Shown: positions 43,502 to 53,026 of the stretch, piece after piece
How positions within the stretch are numbered: the first letter of the stretch is position 1
Layout of the letters: each line of letters opens with the position of its first letter
Assembly (NCBI RefSeq): GCF_003610735.1
Contig: NZ_RAQM01000007.1
Location: forward strand, 496,001-560,000
DNA: 64,000 bases
DNA from: Tenacibaculum lutimaris
GTDB lineage: Bacteria; Bacteroidota; Bacteroidia; Flavobacteriales; Flavobacteriaceae
Direction: 5' to 3'
Made by a program: the position numbers and the translations under genes
The notes under the pieces: generated by a model
Told to the model about the DNA's origin: nothing
The model's input: the letters and a program-made list of their open reading frames with translations, nothing else
Databases searched by the model: none

Positions 43502-44847
43502 TAGTTAAATAAATCTTCTACAATTGTTATTGCTTCAGGTAAACAAAAAACAATAGCCTTGTCTCCACTTTGTAATTGAAAATCTCCAAAAGACATTAAA
43601 GGTTCGCCATTTCTAATTACACCTCCAATAATAGCTTCTCTAGGAAAGCGTAATTCACGAATTATTTTTTTGGTAACTTTTGCGTTAGGTTTTACTTCAA
43701 ATTCAAAAACTTCAGCGTCAACATTATGTAAGTTAGCTAAGGCAACAATTTCTCCTTTTCTAATATGGCGGAAAATATTACTAGCAGCGATTAACTTTTT
43801 ATTAATTAGAGTATCAATTCCTATGGTTTGAGAAATATTTATATAATCCATATTTTCAACCAAAGCAACTGTTTTTTTAACTCCTTTAGATTTTGCTACG
43901 AGGCAAGACATAATGTTTGTTTCAGAATCACCTGTTACAGCTACAAAAGCATCCATTTCTCTAATACTTTCTTCTTCTAACAATTCCAAATCTCTACCAT
44001 CTCCATAAATAACCAGAGTGTTGCGAAGATCTTCTGCTAGTTGTAAAGCTTTGTCTTTGTCTTTTTCAATAAGTTTAACTTTAAAATTGTCTTTGCAAAG
44101 TTTTCTAGCTGTTTTTCGTCCAACACGACTCCCACCTAAAATCATTACGTTAGTAATATCTATATGATCTTTACCAATAATAGGGTAAAGCTTATCAATA
44201 CTATATTTAGGGACAGAAAAATAAACTTGATCGTTTATTTTATATTCGGTATCTCCTCTTGGAATTATTGTTTGAGAGGTACCTTCACGCTTTATAGCTA
44301 TGGTAATAAAATCTACTAAACAATATTTTTCTTTCGTCTCTTTTACTGTAAGATCAAGAATAGGTGACTTATATCCTAAAGTTGTCCCCATAATGTTAAA
44401 AACACCATTTTCAAAGGCAACGGTATCGTTAAATGAAGACTGATGTAGGAGTGATTTAATTTCTTCTGCAGCTAATTCTTCAGGAGAAATCATAAAATCT
44501 ACCCCATAATCTTTAAAATTAATACAAGGATTATCTAAAAACTCAGGATTACTAATTCTAGCAATAGTTTTTTTTACGCCTAGTGCTTTTCCTATTACTG
44601 AAATAGTGAAATTTGTATTAGGACTCTCAGTAACAGCTAATAATAGGTCAGCCGAACTAACTCCTATTTCTTTTAGAAGTTTAATTGAGGTAGCGTCACC
44701 TTTTTTAGTGATAACATCTAGGTGATTGTTTAGGTATTCTAATTTTTCACCGTCAAAATCAATTACATAGGTGTCTTGTGCTTCGTAAGAAAGGAGTTTA
44801 GCCAAATGAAAACCAACGTCTCCAGCCCCGGCTATTATAATCTTCAT
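43501..44847 (-). CDS. trkA: Trk potassium uptake system NAD-binding protein
   Basis: Cytosolic regulatory subunit of the K+ channel, 448 residues from the ATG at 44847. That start gives the exact family N-terminus MKIIIAGAGDVGFHLAKLL; the open frame extends 19 codons upstream, but those residues look non-native. Two RCK units are seen, each with a Rossmann GxGxxG (GAGDVG; MILGGSRVGRKTARKL near residue 230) and a TrkA_C domain. It is paired with trkH and is divergent from radC with 92 bases between starts. Confidence 0.95.
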   Translation of the reverse strand: MKIIIAGAGDVGFHLAKLLSYEAQDTYVIDFDGEKLEYLNNHLDVITKKGDATSIKLLKEIGVSSADLLLAVTESPNTNFTISVIGKALGVKKTIARISNPEFLDNPCINFKDYGVDFMISPEELAAEEIKSLLHQSSFNDTVAFENGVFNIMGTTLGYKSPILDLTVKETKEKYCLVDFITIAIKREGTSQTIIPRGDTEYKINDQVYFSVPKYSIDKLYPIIGKDHIDITNVMILGGSRVGRKTARKLCKDNFKVKLIEKDKDKALQLAEDLRNTLVIYGDGRDLELLEEESIREMDAFVAVTGDSETNIMSCLVAKSKGVKKTVALVENMDYINISQTIGIDTLINKKLIAASNIFRHIRKGEIVALANLHNVDAEVFEFEVKPNAKVTKKIIRELRFPREAIIGGVIRNGEPLMSFGDFQLQSGDKAIVFCLPEAITIVEDLFN

Positions 44848-44939
44848 AGTAAAATTTAAAAAAAGACTGACTGCAAAGATACTGTGCTTCTTTTGGTTGT
44901 GCAAAAAATGTTATCTTTATAAATCTACCAAGAAAAAAG

Positions 44940-45626
44940 ATGAAAAAGATTTCAATTAAATCATGGGCTTTAGATGATAGGCCAAGAGAAAAGCTATTGT
45001 TAAAAGGAAAATCAACTTTGTCGGATGCAGAGTTAATAGCAATTTTAATAGGGTCAGGCAATAGAGATGAAAGTGCTGTTGGATTGGCTAAAAGAATTTT
45101 AGTGTCAGTAAATAATGATTTAAGTTCGTTGGCTAAGCTATCTGTAGAAGAATTAATGAAGTTTAAAGGAATAGGTGAGGCTAAAGCAATATCAATAGTT
45201 ACTGCTTTAGAATTTGGAAAAAGAAGACAGTTTGAAGAAAAAGTAATAACACCAAAAATAAGTAGCTCTAAAGATGTTGCAAAAATTATGCTACCATTAA
45301 TAGGAGATTTACAGCATGAAGAGTTTTGGGTGTTGTACCTAAACAATTCGAACAAAGTTTTAGCAAAACATCAATTAAGTAAAGGCGGATTTACTGCTAC
45401 ATTGGTAGATATACGCTTATTATATAAAAGAGGACTCGAGTTATCTTCTATCGGAATTATTGTTTGTCATAATCATCCTTCAGGAAAGTTAGAACCTAGT
45501 AGATCAGATATAGAGCTAACTCAGAAGATAAAGAAAGCAGGAGAGACTTTAGATATTAAATTGTTAGATCATTTAATTATTACTGAAAAAGCGTATTTTA
45601 GCTTTGCTGATGAAAGCATCTTATAG
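44940..45626 (+). CDS. radC: RadC family JAMM protein
   Basis: 228-residue protein with an N-terminal UPF0758 helix-hairpin-helix part (LMKFKGIGEAKAISI) and a C-terminal JAB/MPN metalloprotease-like domain. The zinc motif is HNHPSGKLEPSRSDIEL (H-x-H-x7-D pattern). The name comes from an old mis-mapped repair phenotype; its real function is unsettled. This copy is chromosomal and complete, unlike the plasmid-borne forms. Confidence 0.93.
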   Translation: MKKISIKSWALDDRPREKLLLKGKSTLSDAELIAILIGSGNRDESAVGLAKRILVSVNNDLSSLAKLSVEELMKFKGIGEAKAISIVTALEFGKRRQFEEKVITPKISSSKDVAKIMLPLIGDLQHEEFWVLYLNNSNKVLAKHQLSKGGFTATLVDIRLLYKRGLELSSIGIIVCHNHPSGKLEPSRSDIELTQKIKKAGETLDIKLLDHLIITEKAYFSFADESIL

Positions 45627-45651
45627 TTGTAGGTTTTACAACTAATATCTA

Positions 45652-46965
45652 ATGAGTATGATACTGATTTACACCCATAAAGTTACTCCTCGAGTTCGTT
45701 ATATTTTCAAACAAATTTTTACACGCATTTTACAGGTTGAAATAGATTTTACAGGTAAAGTAGAAGAGTTTGTTGCTTTTAACGGACCAAAATTTTCATA
45801 TACTAACGTACCTTTAGGTAAAGAATTTTTTGTTCAGAGTAATGAGTTGTTATTTCAACAAGGTATAAAAGATGTTGAAGTTAACATACAAGAGTGGGAA
45901 GGAGTACCTTGCTTTTTTTCTGCAATTGAAGCTTCAGAAATTCCATTTGATATTTTTGCTGCTAGTTTTTATTTAATTACTAGGTACGAAGAATATTTAC
46001 CACATATTAAAGATAAACATGGGCGTTTTTCGGCAAATCAAAGTATTGCTTATCAGAACGGATTTTTAGAAAAACCTTTAGTTGATGTTTGGGCATACAA
46101 GTTTTTAGAGGTTTTAAAACATAAATTTCCCGATTTTGAAAACGAAGCAAGAACATATCAATATATTTCAACTATAGATGTTGATAATGCCTATGCATAC
46201 AAACACAAAAGTTTTATAAGAACTATAGGAGGGTTTTTAAAAGATGCTTCACAATTTAAAATTTTTACAATTTGGGATAGGTTTGCGGTACTTTTCAATC
46301 TAAAAAAAGATCCGTTTGACACTTTTGAAAAGATTATAGAATTAAAGAAAACGTATAACGTAAGAACTATTTTTTTCTTTTTAATAGGAGATTACACAAC
46401 ATTTGATACCAATGTTTCTGCTTCAAAAAGAAAATTCAAGTTGTTGATAAAAGATATGGTAGATTATGCTCGGGTAGCTTTGCACCCGTCATATTACAGC
46501 ATGAACGATGTTTCTTTGTTAAAGAAAGAAAAAGAACGTTTAGAGGCTATTACCAATATTCCTATTAAACGATCGAAACAACATTATTTACGAGTTTCGT
46601 TGCCTGAAACTTATCAGCAATTAATCGATTTAGAAATAGAAGAAGATTATTCAATGGGATATGCTAGTCATGTCGGTTTTAGAGCAAGTACATGCACTCC
46701 TTTTTATTTTTATGATTTAGATTTTGAAATTCAAACGCCGTTAAAAATATTTCCATTTGCGTTGATGGATGCAACGCTTAATGACTATATGAGGTTTACA
46801 CCCAAGCAGTCACTGGGAAAAATTAGAGATTTAAAAAATGAGGTAAAAGCAGTCAATGGTACTTTTATTACGGTTTTTCATAACGAAAGTTTGAGCAACT
46901 ATTTGAGATGGAGAGGTTGGAGTAGGTTCTATAATTCAATGCTTAAAATAGTTAAAGAAGGATAA
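45652..46965 (+). CDS. Polysaccharide deacetylase family protein
   Basis: 437-residue protein found next to YjjG-type genes in Flavobacteria. The N-terminal ~170 residues are a Bacteroidota-specific extension. A NodB-like region follows with ISTIDVDNAYAYKHKSF (the T-x-D-x-D metal or catalytic motif) and later ARVALHPSYYS and a closing GHFRA-like GFRASTCTPF segment. It probably acts on a cell-envelope or extracellular polysaccharide; with no signal peptide, the site of action is unclear. Start at 45652 or two codons later (ATG). It lies 25 bases after radC. Confidence 0.85.
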   Translation: MSMILIYTHKVTPRVRYIFKQIFTRILQVEIDFTGKVEEFVAFNGPKFSYTNVPLGKEFFVQSNELLFQQGIKDVEVNIQEWEGVPCFFSAIEASEIPFDIFAASFYLITRYEEYLPHIKDKHGRFSANQSIAYQNGFLEKPLVDVWAYKFLEVLKHKFPDFENEARTYQYISTIDVDNAYAYKHKSFIRTIGGFLKDASQFKIFTIWDRFAVLFNLKKDPFDTFEKIIELKKTYNVRTIFFFLIGDYTTFDTNVSASKRKFKLLIKDMVDYARVALHPSYYSMNDVSLLKKEKERLEAITNIPIKRSKQHYLRVSLPETYQQLIDLEIEEDYSMGYASHVGFRASTCTPFYFYDLDFEIQTPLKIFPFALMDATLNDYMRFTPKQSLGKIRDLKNEVKAVNGTFITVFHNESLSNYLRWRGWSRFYNSMLKIVKEG

Positions 46966-46970
46966 AAAAT

Positions 46971-47651
46971 ATGGAAATAAAACACTTGTTTTTTGATTTA
47001 GATCATACACTTTGGGATTTTGATAAAAATTCAAAACTAACTTTTCAAAAAATTTTCCAAGAGCAAAATATTGCAATTTCTATCGATGATTTTTTAGAAG
47101 TATATATGCCTGTAAATCTAAAATATTGGCGATTGTATAGAGAAGATAAAATAGAAAAAGCTGCGTTAAGATATCATAGATTAAAAGAAACATTTGATGC
47201 TTTAAATTATAAGGTTTCTGATAATATGATTGATGTAATTTCTGAAGATTACATTCGTTATTTGCCTAGTTATAATTATCTTTTTTCTGATGCTGTAGAA
47301 GTTTTAGAATATTTAGAAAATAAATATCATTTACATATTATAACCAATGGTTTTGAAGAGGTACAGAATTTAAAACTTCAAAAATCAGGGATTGATAAAT
47401 ATTTTAAGCAAGTAATTACTTCGGAATGTGTTGGAGTAAAAAAGCCTAATCCAAAAGTTTTTGAATTTGCTTTAAGCAAGGCAGAAGCAGAAGCTCACGA
47501 ATCGATTATGATAGGAGATAGTTATGAAGCAGATATAATGGGAGCTTTAAATTCAGGAATGATGGCAATCCATTTTTCAGAAGAAGCAAAAAATAAAAAT
47601 AAAGGAGTACAGAGAGTGGCCTCATTAATAGAATTAAAAAAATATTTATAA
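46971..47651 (+). CDS. YjjG-family noncanonical pyrimidine nucleotidase (HAD)
   Basis: 226-residue cytosolic HAD phosphatase that dephosphorylates pyrimidine nucleotides and so keeps non-canonical ones from DNA. HAD motif I is FFDLDHTLWDF (nucleophile Asp9, acid Asp11), motif II IITNG, motif III GVKKPNPKVF, and motif IV IGDSYEADIMGA. The HTLWDF start and length are typical of YjjG. It begins five bases after the deacetylase stop codon, so they are co-transcribed. Confidence 0.92.
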   Translation: MEIKHLFFDLDHTLWDFDKNSKLTFQKIFQEQNIAISIDDFLEVYMPVNLKYWRLYREDKIEKAALRYHRLKETFDALNYKVSDNMIDVISEDYIRYLPSYNYLFSDAVEVLEYLENKYHLHIITNGFEEVQNLKLQKSGIDKYFKQVITSECVGVKKPNPKVFEFALSKAEAEAHESIMIGDSYEADIMGALNSGMMAIHFSEEAKNKNKGVQRVASLIELKKYL

Positions 47652-47692
47652 GTTTATCAAGAATAAAGATATCATAACTAATAAGACATAAA

Positions 47693-48442
47693 ATGAAAAG
47701 AATACTTTTAGTAGCATTGTTTATTTCAACAGCAAGTTTTGCACAGAAATCCATCAATAATTACAAATACGTAATCGTACCAAGCAAGTTTGATTTTGTA
47801 AAAGAAAAAGATAAATATCAAACAAGTTCATTAACTAAATTCTTATTTAATAAATATGGATTCACCGCTTTTTTAGATGATGAAGAGCTACCTACAGAAA
47901 TTGCTAATAATAGATGTTTAGCTTTAACAGGAACTGTAAAAGATGAATCAAGTATGTTTACCACTAAAAGTGTTATTGAACTAACTGATTGTTATAATAA
48001 AGTTGTATTTACGTCAAAAGAAGGAAGAAGTAAAGAAAAGGAATATAAAAAAGCGTATCAAGAAGCAATTCGTAATGCTTTTAAATCGATTGAGGCTTTA
48101 AAATATACATATATTCCGTTACAAGAAGATGTTGTAACTAAAAACAAAGAAGTACCACCAGTTGTAACTGTCGTACCAACAGTAGTTAAAAACACACCAG
48201 CTGAGGTTGTTGAAAAGCCAGCTAAGGCTAAAGAACAATTATTCGCACAGCCTGTAGCTAATGGATTTCAATTAGTAAACATGAAACCAGAGGTTGTTTT
48301 TCAAGTGTTAAAAACTAATGTAAAAGATGTTTTTGTGATAAAAGATAAAAATGGAGTCTTATACAAAAGTGGAAATTCTTGGTTTGCTGAATACTATACA
48401 AATGATGGCAAAGTAACTGAAGAATACCAAGTGAAGTTTTAA
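47693..48442 (+). CDS. Hypothetical exported protein
   Basis: 249-residue protein with signal peptide (MKRILLVALFISTASFAQ). The N-terminal part (residues ~20-140: INNYKYVIVPSKFDFVKEKDKYQTSSLTKFLFNKYGF) is a domain conserved in Flavobacteria without known function. A Pro/Val-rich linker (150-185) leads to a C-terminal strand-rich part. Probably periplasmic or outer-membrane-linked. It lies 41 bases after the nucleotidase gene. Confidence 0.8.
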   Translation: MKRILLVALFISTASFAQKSINNYKYVIVPSKFDFVKEKDKYQTSSLTKFLFNKYGFTAFLDDEELPTEIANNRCLALTGTVKDESSMFTTKSVIELTDCYNKVVFTSKEGRSKEKEYKKAYQEAIRNAFKSIEALKYTYIPLQEDVVTKNKEVPPVVTVVPTVVKNTPAEVVEKPAKAKEQLFAQPVANGFQLVNMKPEVVFQVLKTNVKDVFVIKDKNGVLYKSGNSWFAEYYTNDGKVTEEYQVKF

Positions 48443-48610
48443 TTATTTTTCTATTAGATATTTAATAATAGCTAAGAGAAAAAGGCTAAAACCAATTACT
48501 AAACAAGTATAATATAAATAGCTCCTTTCTTCTTTAAAGACTATTGAAGAAGGGAGTATTATTCCAGATAATAAATACAAATAAACAGGTTTAATTTTCG
48601 TTAAATTCAT
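48443..48610 (-). CDS. Small two-helix membrane protein
   Basis: 55-residue ORF read directly from the sequence, ATG at 48610 and TAA at 48445-48443. Two hydrophobic helices (residues ~9-24 and ~33-52) flank a charged turn (FKEERS). It begins five bases after the rarA stop codon and ends exactly against the stop of the convergent gene, as real genes in this window do. No family is known to me; expression is unproven. Confidence 0.55.
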   Translation of the reverse strand: MNLTKIKPVYLYLLSGIILPSSIVFKEERSYLYYTCLVIGFSLFLLAIIKYLIEK

Positions 48611-48615
48611 AGGTT

Positions 48616-49887
48616 TTAATAGTTGTATTTATCCTTCCAACGTTGTTTTAACAATTCTCTAAACTGATTTTCACGAGCATTATTTCCAGGCTCATAAAAT
48701 TTAGTATTCTTAATTTCATCAGGTAAAAACTCTTGATTTACAAAATTACCTGCATAGTTATGCGAGTACTGATAGTCTTTTCCGTAATCTAAATCTTTCA
48801 TTAATTTTGTTGGAGCATTTCTTAAATGCAACGGAACAGATAAATCTCCAGTTGTTCTAACCAAATTTTGAGCTTCTCCAATTGCCATATAAGAAGCATT
48901 ACTTTTAGCTGAATTAGCTAAATAGACAGCACATTGACTTAAAATTATTCTAGATTCTGGATATCCGATAACTGAGACTGCTTGAAAGGTGTTATTAGCT
49001 AAAATTAATGCTGTTGGATTAGCATTACCAATATCTTCAGAGGCAGCAATAAGCATTCTTCGTGCAATAAACTTTACATCCTCACCACCTTCAATCATTC
49101 GAGCTAACCAATATACTGCAGCATTAGGATCACTTCCTCTAATCGATTTGATAAATGCAGATATTATATCGTAATGTTGTTCACCAGTTTTATCGTATCG
49201 TACTGTATTTTTTTGAATTTTCTCTAGTACCAGTTTATTAGTAATGTCAATTTCATCGTCCGCTGCTACTAATAATTCAAATATATTAAGCAGTTTTCTA
49301 GCATCTCCTCCTGAAACTTGTAGTAAAGCATCAGTTTCTTTTAGGTTGATTTTTTTCTGAGAAATAATTTCATCCTTTTCCATTGCTCTATGTAAGAGAG
49401 CTATTAAATCATTTTTATCAAAAGAATTTAGAATATACACTTGACAACGAGAGAGTAGGGCAGGTATAACTTCAAAACTTGGGTTTTCTGTAGTAGCACC
49501 AACCAAAGTTACCCAACCTTTTTCTACAGCACCTAACAAAGAATCTTGTTGCGACTTACTAAAGCGATGAATCTCGTCTATAAATAGAATAGGATTTTTT
49601 TGTGTGAACAATCCTCCACTTTTTTTAGCTTTTTCTATTACTTCGCGTACATCTTTCACACCAGAACTAATAGCGCTTAAAGTATAAAACGGACGTCCAG
49701 ATTCATTAGCAATAATGTTTGCTAAAGTGGTTTTGCCAATTCCTGGTGGTCCCCATAATATTAGAGAAGGAATAATTCCTTGTTTAATATGGTTGGTTAA
49801 AATGCCATTATCTCCCACTAAATGTTGCTGACTAATATAGTCGCTTAAATTTTGTGGACGTATTCTTTCTGCCAAAGGTTGATTCAT
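48616..49887 (-). CDS. rarA: Replication-associated recombination protein A (AAA ATPase)
   Basis: 423-residue cytosolic ATPase of the MgsA/WRNIP1 family, acting at stalled replication forks. It has Walker [15 protein letters not shown], Walker [10 protein letters not shown], sensor 1 GATTENPSF, and the family C-terminal domain with [20 protein letters not shown] and [11 protein letters not shown]. Length and order are typical. It is divergent from the rhomboid gene with only 22 bases between start codons. Confidence 0.95.
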   Translation of the reverse strand: MNQPLAERIRPQNLSDYISQQHLVGDNGILTNHIKQGIIPSLILWGPPGIGKTTLANIIANESGRPFYTLSAISSGVKDVREVIEKAKKSGGLFTQKNPILFIDEIHRFSKSQQDSLLGAVEKGWVTLVGATTENPSFEVIPALLSRCQVYILNSFDKNDLIALLHRAMEKDEIISQKKINLKETDALLQVSGGDARKLLNIFELLVAADDEIDITNKLVLEKIQKNTVRYDKTGEQHYDIISAFIKSIRGSDPNAAVYWLARMIEGGEDVKFIARRMLIAASEDIGNANPTALILANNTFQAVSVIGYPESRIILSQCAVYLANSAKSNASYMAIGEAQNLVRTTGDLSVPLHLRNAPTKLMKDLDYGKDYQYSHNYAGNFVNQEFLPDEIKNTKFYEPGNNARENQFRELLKQRWKDKYNY

Positions 49888-49909
49888 TTTGTAAAAATAG
49901 CAAAGATTT

Positions 49910-50674
49910 ATGACAGAACTTCAGAAATACTATTTTGGATTTATTTTTGTTATTTTCATGTTTATGAAAACAGAGCCACAATTAAAATTTTCTTCAACGG
50001 TTTTTACAATTCCCCTTATTTTTGTTTTTGCAATATGGTTTGTGTATTGGTTAGAAATTAAATTTGGATGGAATTTTAATAAATTTGGGGTGTATCCTAG
50101 AAATTTTAGTGGTTTAAAAGGGGTTTTTTGCTCTCCTTTTATTCATAGTGATACAAATCATCTTTTTAATAATTCTGTTCCTTTATTTGTGCTCTCTGCA
50201 TGTCTTTTTTACTTTTATAAGGAGATTTCAGTGAAAGTTTTGATTTATGGGGGAATGATAACCGGATTATTAACATGGTTAATAGCTCGTGAATCGTATC
50301 ACATAGGAGCCAGTGGGATTGTGTATCTACTTTTTAGTTTCGTTCTTTTTAGTGGTATTATAAGAAAGAACTACCGTCTTGTAGCGGTTTCTTTCATTAC
50401 TATTTTTTTATATGGAAGCATGGTTTGGTATGTATTGCCAATTAAAGAAGGCATGTCTTGGGAAGGGCATCTATCAGGTCTAATGACTGGATTTATTTTC
50501 GCCCTCTTATATAGAAAAAGAGGGATTGTAAAAGAAAAGTTTGAGTTTTCTAAAACAGAATTTGATAAGATGTTTGATGAGGATGGAAATTACATTCCAC
50601 CAGAAATTATAGAAGAAAATGAACTAAAAGAAATTAATTACAAGTACATTTATAAAGAAAATGATGAAGAGTAA
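49910..50674 (+). CDS. Rhomboid family intramembrane serine protease
   Basis: 254-residue membrane protein with six or so hydrophobic segments. The catalytic Ser135 lies in HIGASGIVYL (GxSG) and His187 in WEGHLSGLMTG, the rhomboid Ser-His dyad; HSDTNHLFNN gives the conserved H and N residues of the second helix. It should cut single-pass membrane proteins. The C-terminal ~45 residues are a charged cytosolic tail. A hairpin terminator follows. Confidence 0.92.
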   Translation: MTELQKYYFGFIFVIFMFMKTEPQLKFSSTVFTIPLIFVFAIWFVYWLEIKFGWNFNKFGVYPRNFSGLKGVFCSPFIHSDTNHLFNNSVPLFVLSACLFYFYKEISVKVLIYGGMITGLLTWLIARESYHIGASGIVYLLFSFVLFSGIIRKNYRLVAVSFITIFLYGSMVWYVLPIKEGMSWEGHLSGLMTGFIFALLYRKRGIVKEKFEFSKTEFDKMFDEDGNYIPPEIIEENELKEINYKYIYKENDEE

Positions 50675-50679
50675 GAATA

Positions 50680-50712
50680 AAAAATCCTGCGATAAAGCAG
50701 GATTTAATTTTT
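50680..50712. terminator. Bidirectional terminator between rhomboid gene and rlmB
   Basis: Stem AAATCCTGC (50682-50690) with GCAGGATTT (50697-50705), flanked by A and T runs, between convergent genes. Confidence 0.87.
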
Positions 50713-51449
50713 TATAAACGTTGTCTTACGGATTCATATAAAAAAGCGCCACAGGCAACCGATACATTTAATGATTCGATTTCACCTAATAATGGTAGTT
50801 TGGCTTTATAATCCACCAGCTTTAAAACAGATGTACTTACTCCTTTGTGTTCAGACCCCATAACAATAGCTATTGGTTGATTAAAATTGATATCGAAAAC
50901 CGAATCTTCAGTTTTTTCAGTAGCAGCAACTAATTTTATGTCTGCAGCTTTTAATTGAAAGATAGCATCTTTTATATGATCTACTTTACAAATTGGTACT
51001 TTAAAAGCAGCACCAGCTGAAGTTTTTATTGTTTCAGCATTTACAGGGGCACTACCACTTTTCTGGATAATAATTCCGTTAACACCTGTACATTCTGCTG
51101 TTCTAATAATAGCTCCAAAGTTTCTTACGTCAGAAACCTGATCTAATAATAGAAACAGGGGAGTGCTATTAGATTCTAAAGTTTCTTCTATCAAAGTATC
51201 TAAATCTTCAAATTCAATAGGAGAAATTTTGGCAACCGCTCCTTGGTGATTATTGTGTTTAGATAAACGATCTAATTTTTCAGTAGGAACTACACTCGTT
51301 GATATTTTGTTTTTTTTCAACAATTTGTCTAATTGAAAAAACAAGTCTCCTCGTAAGCCCTTCTGAAGGTATACTTTATTTATTGAAGCTCCACTTTCTA
51401 TAGCTTCAATAATAGCTCTAATACCAAAAATGTTTGTGTTTTGTTCCAT
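50712..51449 (-). CDS. rlmB: 23S rRNA (guanosine-2'-O-)-methyltransferase
   Basis: SpoU/TrmH-class methyltransferase of 245 residues, modifying G2251 (E. coli numbering) of 23S rRNA. N-terminal RNA-binding part begins NIFGIRAIIEAI. Knotted SAM-binding motifs are LLLDQVSDVRNFGAIIRTAE, IVMGSEHKGVS and LNVSVACGAFLYES. The ATG at 51449 is preferred; the frame is open to 51488, but the SusD terminator hairpin occupies 51482-51505. Assignment as RlmB rather than another TrmH-type enzyme is by overall pattern. Confidence 0.9.
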   Translation of the reverse strand: MEQNTNIFGIRAIIEAIESGASINKVYLQKGLRGDLFFQLDKLLKKNKISTSVVPTEKLDRLSKHNNHQGAVAKISPIEFEDLDTLIEETLESNSTPLFLLLDQVSDVRNFGAIIRTAECTGVNGIIIQKSGSAPVNAETIKTSAGAAFKVPICKVDHIKDAIFQLKAADIKLVAATEKTEDSVFDINFNQPIAIVMGSEHKGVSTSVLKLVDYKAKLPLLGEIESLNVSVACGAFLYESVRQRL

Positions 51450-51474
51450 GCTGCAAATGTAGTTCATTTTACGG

Positions 51475-51505
51475 TATAAAAAAACCACCTCAAAGGAGGT
51501 GGTTT
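51475..51505 (-). terminator. Terminator of the first SusC/SusD operon
   Basis: Minus-strand stem of AAACCACCT/AGGTGGTTT (51482-51490 with 51497-51505), followed by a run of seven T. Lies between the SusD stop and the rlmB start. Confidence 0.88.
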
Positions 51506-51530
51506 AAAGTTTAAGAAATTTTAATTCTTA

Positions 51531-53015
51531 TTAATTGTTGATATTTGGGTTGTTCTGAATCTCAGCTTGAGGAATATCCCACGTTAAACGATCGTCGTTA
51601 TAAGCAACACTAACACCACTTTGTGCATAATGGTTAGTACCACGTGTTATCGTAGCTTGGTTTCTCTTCATTGCTAAATAACTTTTACCTTCTCCCCATA
51701 ATTCAATTCTAGTTTGTAAGTAAGCTTCATCAACTAAAGCTTGACCTGATAAACCAGCAACATAAGCATAATCCGCAGGATCATCAAATCTCTCAGCTAA
51801 TAATGCGTTAAGATAAGTATGGGCAGTAGTATCATCACCAATTTTAGCAGCAGTTTCAGCAGCTAATAAATAAAGTTCATCAATTCTCATGTATAGGTAA
51901 TCGGTAACAACTACTCTTTGACCTCCTATTTCTCTACCTGGATGATAAAATTTATTTATAGGTAAAAGGTTATAATAACCAGAGCCAGGATGAAACTGTC
52001 CCTTTCTAACATCATTAGCATTTATTTGAGCATAAAGATTAGAGTCAATAGCTTTAGCGTCACCAGCCCAAGCATAGCTATAAGTAAATACATCCATTTG
52101 CCCCCACCAAGATATTAAGTCTAAACCTTGTTCTGTTGTTAAGTCAGCTCCCCACATCCAACTTCCAGTAGCTACATCATTAAAACCACCAGTAGTTTCT
52201 TCTTTTGTAGTCAATGGAAATTCTCCAGATTGAATAACTTCGATAGCTAAATCTCTTGCCATTTGATTAGAGGCAGGAGTATCCATAGCAGCATAAGTGT
52301 ATGCTAAAAGTGATTTAGCAACATTTTGATTAATTTTACTCTTATTACTTCTGTTAAAACCATCTAACATTGTAATAGCTTGACTTAAATCTTCAATAAT
52401 TAAATCAAAAACCTCACTGGTTGGGCTTTGAGGTTGAGCAGGTTGCCCAACTTCTGTATAGATAGGTAATACAGCGGTATTAGGGTTGTATTCTTCAATA
52501 AAGAATTGAGTTAAATAAAAGTAAGCATAAGCTCTCATGGCCTTAGCTTGAGCAAAATTATAAGCATTATCACCAGTTGGTTGAGCTTCATTTCCACCTA
52601 AAGCATCAATAACAAGGTTAGCTGAACGAATAATTCTGTAATAGTATCTCCAAGGCATGTAATTATCAGTATTAGTATAGTCTACTGTAGATTGATAATC
52701 AGTAAAACCAGCATACCAACCGTAGGTACTAACACTTAAAGCCATGTCTCCACATAACATATCACTAAAGATATCATAACCTTTTTGACCGAAATCATCG
52801 TGACCACCATCACCACCTGTTCCTGTTAAAAACATCATTTCGTACATACCGTTCACAGTACCAGCTAATACCTCAGGTTTAAGAGCACCAGAAACAGCAA
52901 CGTCATCAGATTTTATAAATTGACTAGGTGAAGTTTCTAAAAAGTCTTCGCTACAACTATAACTTAATGCTATAAAAGCGCAAGCAGCTATAGATTTTAA
53001 AAAATTTATTTTCAT
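51531..53015 (-). CDS. SusD/RagB family nutrient-binding lipoprotein
   Basis: 494-residue surface lipoprotein, lid partner of the adjacent SusC. The lipobox is LSYSC (Cys21). The N-terminal EDFLETSPSQF motif is the classical SusD start. TPR-like helices and the family segment YFYLTQFF...AKAMRAYA are visible, ending with LYMRIDELYLLAAE and the WGEGKSYLAMKR region. The ligand cannot be inferred: no glycoside hydrolase, sulfatase or peptidase is in the operon. It starts 11 bases after the SusC stop. Confidence 0.93.
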   Translation of the reverse strand: MKINFLKSIAACAFIALSYSCSEDFLETSPSQFIKSDDVAVSGALKPEVLAGTVNGMYEMMFLTGTGGDGGHDDFGQKGYDIFSDMLCGDMALSVSTYGWYAGFTDYQSTVDYTNTDNYMPWRYYYRIIRSANLVIDALGGNEAQPTGDNAYNFAQAKAMRAYAYFYLTQFFIEEYNPNTAVLPIYTEVGQPAQPQSPTSEVFDLIIEDLSQAITMLDGFNRSNKSKINQNVAKSLLAYTYAAMDTPASNQMARDLAIEVIQSGEFPLTTKEETTGGFNDVATGSWMWGADLTTEQGLDLISWWGQMDVFTYSYAWAGDAKAIDSNLYAQINANDVRKGQFHPGSGYYNLLPINKFYHPGREIGGQRVVVTDYLYMRIDELYLLAAETAAKIGDDTTAHTYLNALLAERFDDPADYAYVAGLSGQALVDEAYLQTRIELWGEGKSYLAMKRNQATITRGTNHYAQSGVSVAYNDDRLTWDIPQAEIQNNPNINN

Positions 53016-53026
53016 TTTATATTGTA

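Noticed and set aside
44798-45355. 185-codon open frame antisense to radC
   Set aside because: It lies opposite radC, whose motifs are clear, and its Ser/Leu-rich translation is what an antisense shadow looks like.
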